In this document: positions 29,275-42,000 of the stretch, piece after piece | Layout: each line of letters opens with the position of its first letter | How positions within the stretch are numbered: position 1 is the first letter of the stretch | Origin: Strix aluco | Lineage: Eukaryota; Chordata; Aves; Strigiformes; Strigidae | Assembly: GCF_031877795.1 (NCBI RefSeq) | Contig: NC_133932.1 | Span: forward strand, 91,789,994 to 91,853,993 | Length of the DNA: 64,000 nt | Direction: 5' to 3' | Notes under the pieces: model-generated | The model's database searches: none | What the model was told of the DNA's origin: nothing | The model's input: only the letters and a program-made list of their open reading frames with translations | Position numbers and translations under genes: made by a program

Positions 29275-29990
29275 AAATGCAACATCAGAAATTTTATTTA
29301 CAAATATACTGTAATCCAACAACCATTCTCCACTCAGTTTGTGGAGGAAAAAGTGATAGTTACATTTTCCAAATGGGAAAAGAGAACTCTTCCCCTTAAA
29401 TGGATTCCATAGAATATTATGCCAACACCATTGAGCAAACAGATTATTCTTTGTATTTAAGTTTCAAAAAAGCACATGATTTTAGAAACCAGCATATGGA
29501 AAGCAAACACATTTGTGTGCATTTAAATGCAGCTTCATATTAACCTAGAGAATTCACTTTCAATATATGTCAAAAATAAAGACAGCAATTGCAAATATAT
29601 ATTTATATTAGCTATTTCTCTAATGCTCATTTCAAGAGCTTAGAAACAAAATACCCTCTTCATATACCATTGGAAAGTCAACTAGTTGATTATAAGCCTC
29701 AAAAATATTTTGAAGTTATTACTGAAAATATACTTATTCTCCCTTGTGCTCTCAGTACTTGAAGCTGAAAAAGTGAAAGCATTTCCCCCAGATATTTCCT
29801 TACTGCAATTACTTTCTTATAAATAAAAATAGTTATATGAAGAATACAATGCATTGCTATGAAGACTAGACAAGCAAGTGTTACTCTTAGAAAAAACACA
29901 CATACACACAACATATATATTTATAGATCTACATCAGCAGCAATCACCTCTTCTTTTATCTGCAACAGTGGTTTCATATCTTCATTTGCT
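29275..29990 (-). other. LMO7: LMO7 3' untranslated region (approximate end)
   Basis: AT-rich sequence follows the stop codon, with TG/TA alternation around 29900. The lower limit is set by the first good poly(A) signal and is approximate. A longer transcript is possible. Confidence 0.6.
29293..29298 (-). terminator. LMO7: poly(A) signal AATAAA for LMO7
   Basis: The canonical AATAAA hexamer on the minus strand lies about 695 bp after the stop codon and is the first one downstream of it. A T-rich stretch follows on the minus strand (about 29235-29270), as expected near a cleavage site. Confidence 0.55.
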
Positions 29991-30013
29991 TCACATGGAG
30001 GTTGGTTGTCCAG
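29991..30013 (-). CDS. LMO7: LMO7 terminal coding exon and stop
   Basis: After a TCTCTAACAG acceptor the remaining codons read (T)GQPTSM and then TGA. This matches the mammalian C-terminus SGRPTAM in length and position. The phase carried from the previous exon makes TGA at 29991-29993 the stop. Another frame stays open further but is not reached from the LIM exon. Confidence 0.95.
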
Positions 30014-33000
30014 CTGTTAGAGAGATACAGAAGAAACTGTAATTAAAGTCTAACTACTGAAGAATCTTAGTGACAAAAACTAAAATTTCCAAGTTAAAAA
30101 TAGTCAGATAATAGTATTCCCAATACCTATTGAAAATGGTAACACAAACCAAGGTATACATTCTGAATCTAGCAATCCAAATTTAATGAACAATACAAAT
30201 TTGAGTTTAATCCAATTACAGCACTGCAAGTTTTTCAGGCCAAGTAATATTCCACAGAACATGCACCTTACCAAGCTTTTAAGAATTATTTTTAGTATTA
30301 GCAAAGAGACAGGGTGACAGTTTTTCTAAATTTACCCCTCAATAATCAAAATTTGCTAAATAACTGTAACAATATTAAAAAATAACTTTTTTTATTCTCC
30401 CTCTGCATATATTTGTGGGCATCTGCCAATACACTGGTGTTATGCTACAATGTTCCAAGTTTAAACCACAAAATTAACATAAAAATGTGCAAAAATATCA
30501 CACCATAAAATTACACAGTGAATATTAACAATCCTACAGTTTATCAAACATTTTATCCAACACGTTTACATTCCAAACTAACAGGTAATTAGCCAGGCTG
30601 ATGTCAAATACCAACTGCAAACAAAGTAATCTGCATCACAGATCTGTGCTGTGCTGTCACTGCAGTAATCACATAGCTGGTTTTTGTATTATTCAAATAG
30701 CTAATTTCAATTTCTAATCACTAATTTAAATACTTTATTCTGTACCTACAAGTTCTTACCATTCCTGATTTACTCATATCTCAAACAATTATGTTTTGAG
30801 GTGCCCAGTGGCCCAAGTAGATGCAGTCTGAAGGGAAGGGAATAGAACCGTTTTCTCACAGATCAACTCTGCTTCTGAAAGGCACTGCTGTGACTTTATG
30901 GGCTGTAATGTTAAAGAGAGTCTAAATAGCAATTTATCCATCATAAAATTTTTGGTTACTGCCACCACCAAATTCCTGAATGCTGTCTTGGCAGGGAATA
31001 ATAAAAAACATATATTTTTTTCAATACCAAAGTTATCCAAATCATTCAGCAATTTTTCCTCCAAAAGAAAAGAGAAAATAACATGAGCAGGTTCCAGATT
31101 GAATCTCCCACACGTCTGGGTGCTTCAAATAGGAACACAGTCACGTCAGTGTAGTCTCGCCATCAAAAAGGAGATAAATTCTCCTAACAGTAACTCAGAG
31201 AGATATGACCCAGTGCTCTGGATCACCTCCAGATGGAAGGGGGCAATCCTTGCACCTAGCATTAGCCTCTGTGAATGCAATGTTAGCATCAAGGATAGGT
31301 GTGGGGTTTTCTGGTTTTAGCTTGGGCACCACACAATTATTTCTGTGGTGCAGGCAGCTTTGCCTCTTCCTGAAAGCCAAAACCAGCCTGAAAACAGCAA
31401 CAGCATCAGATGCAGAGGTTCTCTTTTTCTGAGCTAGGCTTCTCAACCAGCAGATGCCCAAGCCCTGCTCTAGTGTTGTAGCATGAGTATTCTGTTCCCT
31501 TCGCTGCCTTCTGGTCCACCATGAGAAAAATGTGCCGAGCTCATGAAGAAACGCAGACATGTTTCCCAGGAAGTAATTCAGAAATGCCTTCTCATAGCTG
31601 AATTTTATCATTCTAGAGAATTCCATATTTGTTACGTAAAAATAGAGCCATTTAACACTTTCAAGACTTGTCAAAATTAGGAGATTGTCTACCATCACCT
31701 ATGACAGCAGAAAAAAAAACACCACCATTATTCAAAGCCTTAACATCATGCTCCAGTAAATCAGAATTCTGCAAACCATAATAAAGGAAAAAAATTATAC
31801 TGCACCTTTTAATTAAGATCTGTAAGTAAATCAATTCCTCCTGAACTTGTACCTAAATGAATAACCAATCACAGACCTATAATTCAAATAATAGCATCGC
31901 AAAAAGAAACCAGCATTTGTGCCACCTGCACAGGATAAACTAATAGCTTTCCAGGTATGCATTAGGACTGAATTAAATACATATTCAGATTACTTTTTTT
32001 AAAAAGCGTAGAGAATTTTTCAGAAAGACTTCTGCATTATCAAGACAAACCTGTTCAGCAACTGACAACTTCTTGACACAACTTTCTCAGATCTATGAAG
32101 AAAGCGGGATGACTATACCATGTTGTCTGCTTGAAGCTGCTTAATAACAAGGTGGTAAAATCAGCTACCAGCAAGTTAAAAGTAAGGAATGACTACCCTA
32201 CAAAAGACAGAAACTGGAAAGCAAACCTTGCTGAACCTATTCACTAATATACCAACTTAAAGCTAAACACGAAAGCTATCAAGTGGCTCAGCTGTGCAAA
32301 CACTTGAGGTTGTACAGCACAGAGAACTACAGTCATGCACACTGCAACTGGATTGCCTTACTTTTAAATCTGATATAGCAGTCGTTGCAGAAGAGTTTGT
32401 TGTTTCGGATCCTGACTTCAGCTCCAGAGCGGGATCCCCCAAGGTCGCATCCACAGGCAACACACTGTATGATAGGTGAATAATTAGCAACTCCTTACAA
32501 CATATTAAGAAACTAAAATGCTGTTCAAAAGCAGCTTGGATTAAGCTCAACAAAGCTTGAACCATAAACCCACAATCACTAGAAGCAAATGTAAACAATT
32601 AGTAGATCAAAATGCAACCAACCCTGAGAAAGTATTTTAAGGCGACGACTAGACAACGAATAGCAGAGATACACCAACTAAGCAAACATAAAGCAGACAG
32701 TTTTTAGAGATTAGTTCATTAAATCTAATTTGAACTTTGGTTTCTCTGAAAACTAAAACTGGCTCAACACGAAAAAAAATTTGTTCTCTAGATGACAACA
32801 GCAATTTTGGCACAGAACACCTGGGTGTGCTAGCTGCAGATTTCCATGTGGCGCTGTACGCTGCTGGTGTCCTCAGCCCTTTGGCACTCAAAGCAGCAAA
32901 TACTTAGGCACTCCCAGTTTCCTGGGTTTGCATCACAGAAACAAGTTCTTATTTGGAGAGAAGGGGCCGATTCCATTTTTCTTGTATAAACACATGAATA

Positions 33001-36000
33001 AGGGTCTTGATAGATTTCATGCTAACATTAAACTATTTATGGTGGCTGAACACATCTTTGCTGTGAATATGAAGCATCTCTGGAAGGAATGTAACCCAAA
33101 ACTCCTTACTGAATTTATGAAGCAAAGTATTCAGCTGACTACAGAAGGACAGATAGTTTGCCTGATTAAATGAGCAATGAATCTTTTAGATGGCAGTCTG
33201 TCCAACAGCTCATTAATCTTCAGAAATTTGAAAAACAGAAATTTGGTATTTTCTTATGTAGGTTAGGAACTACAGGTGGACTTCCTCACACAGAATACAT
33301 GTTGTGCAGAAAGGGAATGATAACCAGTCCCCATGGATTACTCCTGTCCCTCCTGCTCAGGCAGGCAGGACGAGGAAGAGCTTTGAGTCAATCCCTTGTA
33401 ATACTCCATGTGATGCATTTGAGCTGGGCACAGAAGACAAGTGTTCTAAACTAGACACAGAAGTCTCTTTTTTAAAGCCATGGAAGAAGTCCAACAGCAC
33501 CTCCAAGTCAGAGTCTAATTCCTCATCTGATCCTAGGGCAAGGGAACTAGGAGTGCTTTTACGTCTTTTGCAGGCAGGCATTTATTCTTTTAGCTCTGCA
33601 TATGTCCCAAGCTAACTGGAAATCAGGTAACACTGTCTCAGTGCTGAGCATGTGCTAATGTACCTAGCTTCTGACCAGGGCTGAGTAGCACTAAACACAG
33701 CTTCTGGTTTGGTGCTGGGTTTTATCCTGCCAGGTTGAACACTGCCAGCATGCCTTTGCCTGGAAAACACTATGTGAACGCTGTCTGCTACGATTATCTT
33801 CGAAGTGATGGGTCATCTTAAATGATTCAATTGCCAGGGTCCAGGCTGAGATTTTTTTTTTTTAAGGAGCTGGTTACTCTGGGAGAAGTGGCTCAGCACT
33901 TTCTGATTTTTTGGTGCCTATTCGAAGAAGGAAAAACTTTGATCTCACAGTCAATGGGGCCATCTTACTTGTCCAAGTCCTACTTGTTAGCTCTGGCACT
34001 GAAGAAATACTTCTAGAGTTGAGTGCTAAATGCCTGCAGATAGGACTGCCTCATGGAAATATGCATGCACCACGCTGTCAAGAGTAGAAGGCAAAGCAGG
34101 TGATTAGTAGAGCCCCTGTGAGCGTAACATTGAGTAGCCATGCGTGCTCCTGATTAGCTCCTGTTCCTTCACGATGTGACTCCCAGCTCTCACCTTAAAG
34201 CAATGTAAATGATAACAAAGACCAAGAGACTCAATGATCATGGCTGCTCCTTTGCCCAGAACGTTATTACAGTATGAACAGATTTTCTTCCCACTGACTG
34301 ACCTAAATACAGAATGAAAATCCTTAAGACCAGGATTTGTTTAAAAGACAAAGAAAAGTTATCAAATACTTTGAGATTAAGAAGAAAAACACACTGTTAA
34401 AAAGGGGACTATTAGGCTGCTTGGGGAAAATAAACTGAAAATTAATATTATTTACAGTAGATCTGACAGCTAGGGAAAACTGAAGTGTTATAATTTAGAT
34501 CAAAGTTACATAAGAACAAATTAAGAAATTCTGTCACATTCTTGGGAGATATTTCATTGTATAAAATACCTTATACAAATAAACATAAAAAGTATATTGT
34601 TAAGTTTGGAGAGAAAGAACACAGGTTTTGTGCTCCTGCCTTATTTCTTATTTGTGCGGAATTATCTGAAGGCTAAGTTTTAGCAAGCACCCCTGTCAAG
34701 TGCCACCATCTGCACCTTGTTAGATAACAGAAGACTAGTCCTGGACTTGGAGTATTATGTTAACTCCTTGAACATAAGCCATATAGAGGTCAGTTTCCAT
34801 AGATCTACCAAGATGTTAGCAAATGGAAGTGAGAACAAGATAAGCAAACATGGTTAAGAAGGTAATTTTCTTACGTTATAAAGAATGTAGGAGCCTAGCT
34901 TTAAATAAGGGGTCAATTTATCACAAAGTTCCTGAGAGTGTAAGAGCTAGTGCAGCAGTGTTCACAGTGTTATTATATGCAGTAATTGTGTGCGATGATT
35001 CTCAATAGTCTTATCCCAAGGTATTTTTAAAATGTTTCAAGTACATAAACCAGCAGAGTTATCTACCCTACCACAACTGAATTCCATTTTTGTTTCAAAA
35101 TATATTGCAATTCTTGCTTTCTCCTCCTAGAGTAAAACCAAGATCCTACTCTAATTCTCCGGGGTCATGGGTTATGAGCATTCTGGAGTGCTCCTTGAGA
35201 TGATATTGACCACATGCCAGGAAGGGGGAGGAGAGACCAAGATGAGAGCCACAAAGCGTGGATTTCAGGAATCTTTTGTTAAAACAAACTTAAGAAAATG
35301 TCAGAAATGCCATCTGGAGTAGGCTTTTACTAATCATTTTGGTAACTATCATACATCTTGGAGACCGGGGATTTATTATTCCAGTTCCTTTGTTTTTTTA
35401 ACCGATGTCAAGCAGTGATGACAAACCTGTGGAATTTTCTGAATGACTGGAGCAGAACTGTAATACCAGCCCATATTTCCACCATTCCAGACAGCCAGAA
35501 AACTACAGGTAGTTTTCAGACTTGTTAATCAATATTATGGGCACGAACACTGCTGTAGATGACCATATATACAAAGTCCACTCTTTATTGCAGCTCGATT
35601 TTTATACGTTCCCAGCAGAAGGGCACCCACTCACCTGCTGCGTGTCTGGGACCCTGGCTGGGAAGTAGAGAGGGGAGACTGAGCCCGGGGGGCTGCCTGG
35701 GACACAGAGGGGGCTCTCGCAGAAGTGGCCGCAGGAGGTGCTTTGTTGGAGGAAGGAGTGCACATATAGGCTCGGTTTGAAGTGGACACCGGGCGACTGA
35801 AGTCTTGAGTAGAGGATAGAGATGAAGAGGAGGCAGACTGGTTCAGCCACGAGTGGTGTCTCCACGAGCTCGTTCTTGAAGAATCAAGATTGTCCAAAGA
35901 CTCCCCTCTGTAACAGGTACACATACAAACATAAATGGCAGCAAGACTGGAGCAGAAGAGCCATATTCTGATTTTTTTAAAAAGAAAACCATTATTCTAG

Positions 36001-39000
36001 CATTTTTAAAATTTTCTATCATGAATATGATTGTCTGATCACCCTGACCAATAGTCTTTACATACTGATGTAAAACATTTGAGCAACAAATTATCCTTTG
36101 TGTCCAGTCCTAGTTTCATGGGAAAAAGGAGGAGAGGTGAAAGATAAGTGGCACTTAACCACTACAGAATACAGGCAAAACACTGCAGCCTTATCAGGGT
36201 GAACTGTATCAAAATCCGCTGTAAAGCAACAGACCTCAGATACCAGATTTGTTTTTGTTTTCTCCAAGGGATACCAGATTGAAAATAACAATCCATCCAG
36301 ACTGGATAGCATCGTCTAGGTACAAGGTACTGGCCCAATAGCCAAACACTCTCCTGACTGATAAGTTGGCTGTTTCCAAAGTGACAAATCCAACATTCAC
36401 ATGTTACTTAAAGCAAGAAACAGACTCCAGGCTTTCTAACGTATGTCTATGTAAAAAAAAAGGTATACTCCTTAGCAATAATAATTAATTTCCACAATAA
36501 ATTGTCATGCTGAAGTTCTTAAGCACATCTGTCAATGACAAGGCACACTATTAATTTCCATTGCTGGTATACCAACCAAAAAATAAGCAGCTGAGTTATT
36601 TACAGGTCACATCCATATTGTTTACTTGCAAAAAAACATTTTATCCCAGCTGTAATACAGCTACTTTCTTCTATCCGTGCTGCTATGCAGTTTACCTTAC
36701 AGCATTTCACAGACTCGATTTGCTTCTGTGCTCTGTAATACAAGCTGAAGTTTAGAATAACCAAACAAAAATATTTGATGAGAGACAAAGTTAATTTTTA
36801 ACGCGATTCTTACCTCCTCATACTATTGCTGTACAGAGTAATAGGCTCCTTATGTATACTGGAACTGCGCTGCCTAATCCAGCTGCTGTCTGTGTGTAGA
36901 GATGTTTTCTTTCTCATTTCCTGAAGGATTTGCTGTCTCTCCAACTCTGCTGCAGACAGGTTGTGCTCCTTCTGAGACTTCTTCTGCGACTCACCTGTGT
37001 TCTGGGACCTCTCCGAATACTTGCTCTGGGTACCTGTTTGGACAACATGTGCAAACTTCAGCTAGACACCTTAAGGCACAAAAGCAGTTATCACATGTTC
37101 AGTACTCTGGCTATAACTCCAAAAGCCAGGTTCACCACCACATTCACAAAATTTCTCCAGTTCCTTTTCATAGCCAGGTGACCAGTACCAAACCTGGCAA
37201 TACATCATTATTATTACAATTTTTTTATTCATGTTTCCACTAGTGTGACTTTTACATGATGTCTAACTTAAATACAAGTAGGTATCTTCCTTCACTTGCA
37301 AAGTGTATATGCATATACGTTTGTGTATACATATATATACACACACATGCATTTTTAAAAGGGCATGATCTCTTTTAGTGCCACAATTTGGACTCTTCCT
37401 CCAATACAAACTGAAGCAAGTATAGAATATATAGTTGAATGGTGCAGTACCTTCTTCCCTTTAAGAGTTCTTTTTTTTTTTTTTCCCCTGTAACTTGTCC
37501 CCATTTTCAAGAATTCTTTCCTATTCAAGGCACTAAACATATTGCTTTATCTTGCTTTATATAAATATATGGGGGTGGGGGAGGGGGGAGGGAAATCTCA
37601 CAGAGTTTCTCTATTATTTGGATGTTGTGTTAAGTACTCACTTGAAATGAGATTTAAGGTATAGATGGCCTTTGAAATTTTGGAAGGGGAAAGAAACAAG
37701 TCATCTTTCTCCAATATCTGTTGACATGTTAGAAGGCAACAACTTTGTTTTTATTTCCGAGATCCAGTAACTATTCTTTACAGTAAGACTCATTAAGAAA
37801 ATTACTCAGCAGTAAGTGATTCAATTGCAATTTCAATCCCTTTAAAGACTTCTCTGACTACAGAATTGCTCTTGGTTTTATTGCTATAGATGACCATTAT
37901 AAAATACTGTGGAAGTTTACTTGCTCATTAGTTTCAATGACCAAGCTTTAATGTGTGAAAGCAATGTTGTCGATCTGCAATATGTCCTCTAATACAGCAT
38001 TTAATTTTTTATGATTACGTCTGATTACCTTTCTTAACCATGTTTTAGACACAGGAATAGCTTTCAGGCATTTTCTACTGTAACACATTTATAAACCTGG
38101 TTTGTTTGTTTGCTTGCTTTACACACATTACTCTAAAAGTGCAGTAATGTAACTGAAGGACAACTCAAGAAAGGCAGCAAGGAACTGGAGTCCAGAAACA
38201 AGCCACTGTGACAGTATCGAGAGCTGACTTCTGGCTGTGTTACACTAACAAAAGTTTAAAAGAGCAAACAGTTGTATTAAATACATTAGCATCTTGGTGT
38301 ATGCACCTTTTTCTATTGATAGAGTCAACATATCAAGAGCACATACATCTTCAATGATATACCTACATGATTGGTTTATTCTCATATAAATATCAGTAAT
38401 ATAACATTTAGGTATCTAGGACCTGTTTATAATCACTGCTATGGTGTTCAAGAGAGCAGTTAATCATATTTGTCCTAGGCTTATATACTGACTGTATGAA
38501 TTTCCTCTTGCTGTTGAAACTTCATTAAATTGTGGCATGGTATGAATCTGAATTACAATACAGTTATCAAAAAGCACTTTGACAATTAATTTTTTTAGGG
38601 TAACTATATCCAATACACCTTTTTTTTAAAAAAAAAAAAAAAAAAATTGAAATTATACACTACTTACCATTTCCAATTGTGTTGAATTCATTCAGTTCTG
38701 AGGTCGACTTGGACTTATTCCTAAGGATACAGAAAACATTCATTTCTCTACCTCAACTAGGAGACCTCATCACGGACAAAGATCTTACCATTGCAGACAA
38801 CAGATACACAACCTCTTTTTTCACCATACCTCCCATCAACAGCTTATGCTGCACTTAAAACAAGAGCCAAAAATACTAAAGACCAACAGGGTATTAAGGG
38901 AAAAAAACGGTCAATATTTAGATGTCAATAGGTAATCACCAATTAAAAATTAAAATTATGTACTGAAAGTTCCCAGTGCTTCAGGTATAAGGGACCAATC

Positions 39001-42000
39001 ACTGTATTTGCTTCAACAAAAACATGTAAAAACCAAAGTCCTTCCCTGTGGAAGCTCTGTGAAGACTACAGTAACACAGTCAAACAGGTGATAATTTTCA
39101 TAGCAGGTTTATAAATGATTTAATTTCATGAGAAACTTAAATCATACTTCAGAACCATTACTAGATCATAAGCAAAACACCTCCTCAAACACTACATGCA
39201 GATTGTTCTCAGGAAATTTATTATTCACCAATTATACCCAGCAGCATTAATTTTTTAGTAAGTTTTAGCCAAGAAATGTCATTCAATATACAGGAAGACA
39301 AATGGCAAAACGCTGGTTTTCTGACAGTACAGAGCAGGAGCAACACCTCTGTGCTGTATTATTAGTTTCAAGTAATACAGCCAGTTTCTTACTTTAAAAT
39401 ACCTCAGAAAGGAACAGAAATCCTTGGCTGGGTCACAGCTCAAAGCTGCTACATTAATGTGTTCACACATACAGCACTGGCTGCATAACAGCGGTCTGAG
39501 GGACTCTTGTCCTTTGTCTATAGATAAATGATGCATAAACTGCATCACATTTCTTGCTCCCCCAAGTTCTGATTGTCTGTCCTATGGTGCATACCTATTT
39601 TATTATGTTTGAGAAGATACAACAATTTCACAGGTGCCTGAAGCAAAGAGGAGCTCCAAAGAGCAGGTCAGCCTGGCCTGGGATGCTTTTAGCACCTGAG
39701 TATCCTCCTTACACATACATCCAAGATGTAACTATTCAGTGCAGGCACCTTCTGAAGTTAGATTTAGATCTTCCATTAATAACAGATCCAATAGTTGTGC
39801 CCTGTAAATTTTGGGGTTCCTCTTAATATTAAAAAAAAAAAAATAAAAGTATGCTCAGTCCAACTGTAAGAACGGGTTAAATAGGCAGCAAAGGTGATCT
39901 TTCAGAACTACTGTGGGATGCCATCTAAGACAAAATGCTTGACACAAACCTTCTGGGTTTAGGTTGCTTCAGCATTTTTTAACCATAGCCCAGTTTTTAT
40001 AAAAGGGAGAAGAAAAAGCTGTCTATTCGAAGAGCCCAAATCTGCAGTGGCTAATATATTCTATTCAAATAAAAACAAAACCAAACAAAAAAAAACCCCC
40101 AGTAAAACCCCCAAACAAACCACCAAGCAAAACAAAATAGAAAATAGCCAAGGTAAGAACGTAACTTAACAAGTGGCACATCTACTGTCTTCCTGATAAA
40201 TACGCTGCTGTTGCCTCTCACTTCCCTCCCTGTTTATTCTCTCTTAAATTGTACAATCCTGACTGGGATGACTGCACCTTAGTTTGGATAGCACATTATG
40301 ACACAACCACAGTATTATCTGAAATTGCTTTCCAGCCAGGTAAGTCTAGTACCACCCACATATTTACTTCCTTACAGTTCTGCTTCTCCCAGTACAATCC
40401 TATTGACTAACTGTTGTTTACAGCACAGTATATAATTGCCAAAAGTTTGTCTGCTTGTCTTCTCGATTGAAAACGTGTCACAAACTGCAAAACACAGCAG
40501 CAATACAAACTATACACCTAGCTGCCACAGCTAAAGTTTATTGAAAGTTTCAAAGCTTTCTGACACAGAAGCAGCCGAGATTCAGTATCACACATACCTG
40601 TCAGCAAATGACTGGCCAGGTTGCTCCTCAATGGTTTTAGAAACTTCATAACGCTCATAATGTCTATAAAACAACCAAAAAAAAAATATACATCACGCTC
40701 ATATACAGAAAAAGACATACATAGACATAAATATTTCCTACTAAAAATATTCAAAACAGATCTTTAGGGGAAAAAAAGAAAAAAAACCACGAACAGTTAA
40801 AGTTCTAAGGAGGCTTAACTTTATCAGTCAGAAACACAACTAACAAAAGAAGGTAGAAAAAGAAAGGTTGTCAGAAAAACTGCCTGAAAATACATTTTTG
40901 GAAGTGACAAGAATTTCCAACCTGAGCATGCCAAAATGGTCAATACTTATTGCTGAAGATGTTTCAACCTATCTATCGATTCCATTTCTTATTACCTGTC
41001 AACAACAGGATGACCAGGTCGATCCTCTATTGTTTTAGATACTTCATAGCGCTCATAATGTCTAGAAGAAAAATACAGATAAAAGAAAATACATATTAAA
41101 CAAAAAAAGCATTTTCTAGAAATTGAGCAAACACTAAGTATGCATAGAGAAAGCTGAGAAAGTTCAGATGTGGTAGATAAAAAGTTTTTTGGGATTTTTT
41201 CTCATGTATTTTTCATGTTTCTAAGATGCTACAAAAATTACAAGTATCAGATGCTACAAAAATTACAGGTATCAGTGATTATCTCATCCATTTCAAAGCC
41301 AGGAGGTAAGCTTCGTCCAAACACAGAAATTCTCTGAAAGTTACACATATATTCTAGAAAATAGTGTAGGTGCAGTTTCTAACCACTCACTAACTTCCAT
41401 AAACAAAGCTCTTCCAACTGCATGTCCCCAACCTTAGTGGTCTTTGAAGCAAGCATCATGCTTTCACAGATGTTTAAATAACATTTCAGATTTCAAGTCG
41501 TATATTTGGATATCATCGTAAAGCAAACATTTAACACCAGATATTTTAAAGCCCAGCTTCACTGAACTTACTCCATTATTAAGCAAAGCCATCCTTGTTT
41601 AGCAAAACACATCCTTTGGCAGCAAGTTGGCAGCAACCTCAGAAGCAATTAAATCCCCTGGGACTAAAGCACGTATCAAGGATTTAGATATGCAGATATT
41701 ACAGCAGCTTAATAAGTTACTGCACAAAGTCTTATTATCTTGCAATTGGGGCAAGCTAAAACTGTAGATACCCTGGTTCAGCTGCCAAGAAGAACCTGTT
41801 TAGCCATTGTAACAACTGTGCCTCTCCTTCCCCCAGCAGGGATCTCAAGCAGCAGTCATTTACAATGAGCTAAGTAACTCCAGGTCTCAAAATCTCCCCT
41901 GCAAATACATCCAATTTTATAATCATATTTTCTTCTCCTAAGATTTAACTTGATATCATGCATTATCTTCAGTCATCTCTTATTACTTATATAAGAATGG

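Larger units (their letters stand above)
37034..38667 (-). other. LMO7: LMO7 intron with simple-sequence tracts
   Basis: 1634 bp holding the TA/CA microsatellite, a poly(T) at about 37470-37484, the G-quadruplex-type tract and the T8/A18 junction. No additional exon recognised. Confidence 0.7.

Noticed and set aside
29927..30013. An alternative frame through the last exon that stays open for about 28 codons (starting [12 protein letters not shown]).
   Set aside because: The phase carried from the LIM exon puts the ribosome in another frame, which ends at TGA 29991-29993 with the expected LMO7 C-terminus.
33357..33581. A 74-codon minus-strand frame with acidic and Leu-rich stretches in the LIM intron.
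   Set aside because: It has no splice sites in the needed phase, and it mirrors the plus-strand coding-like segment.
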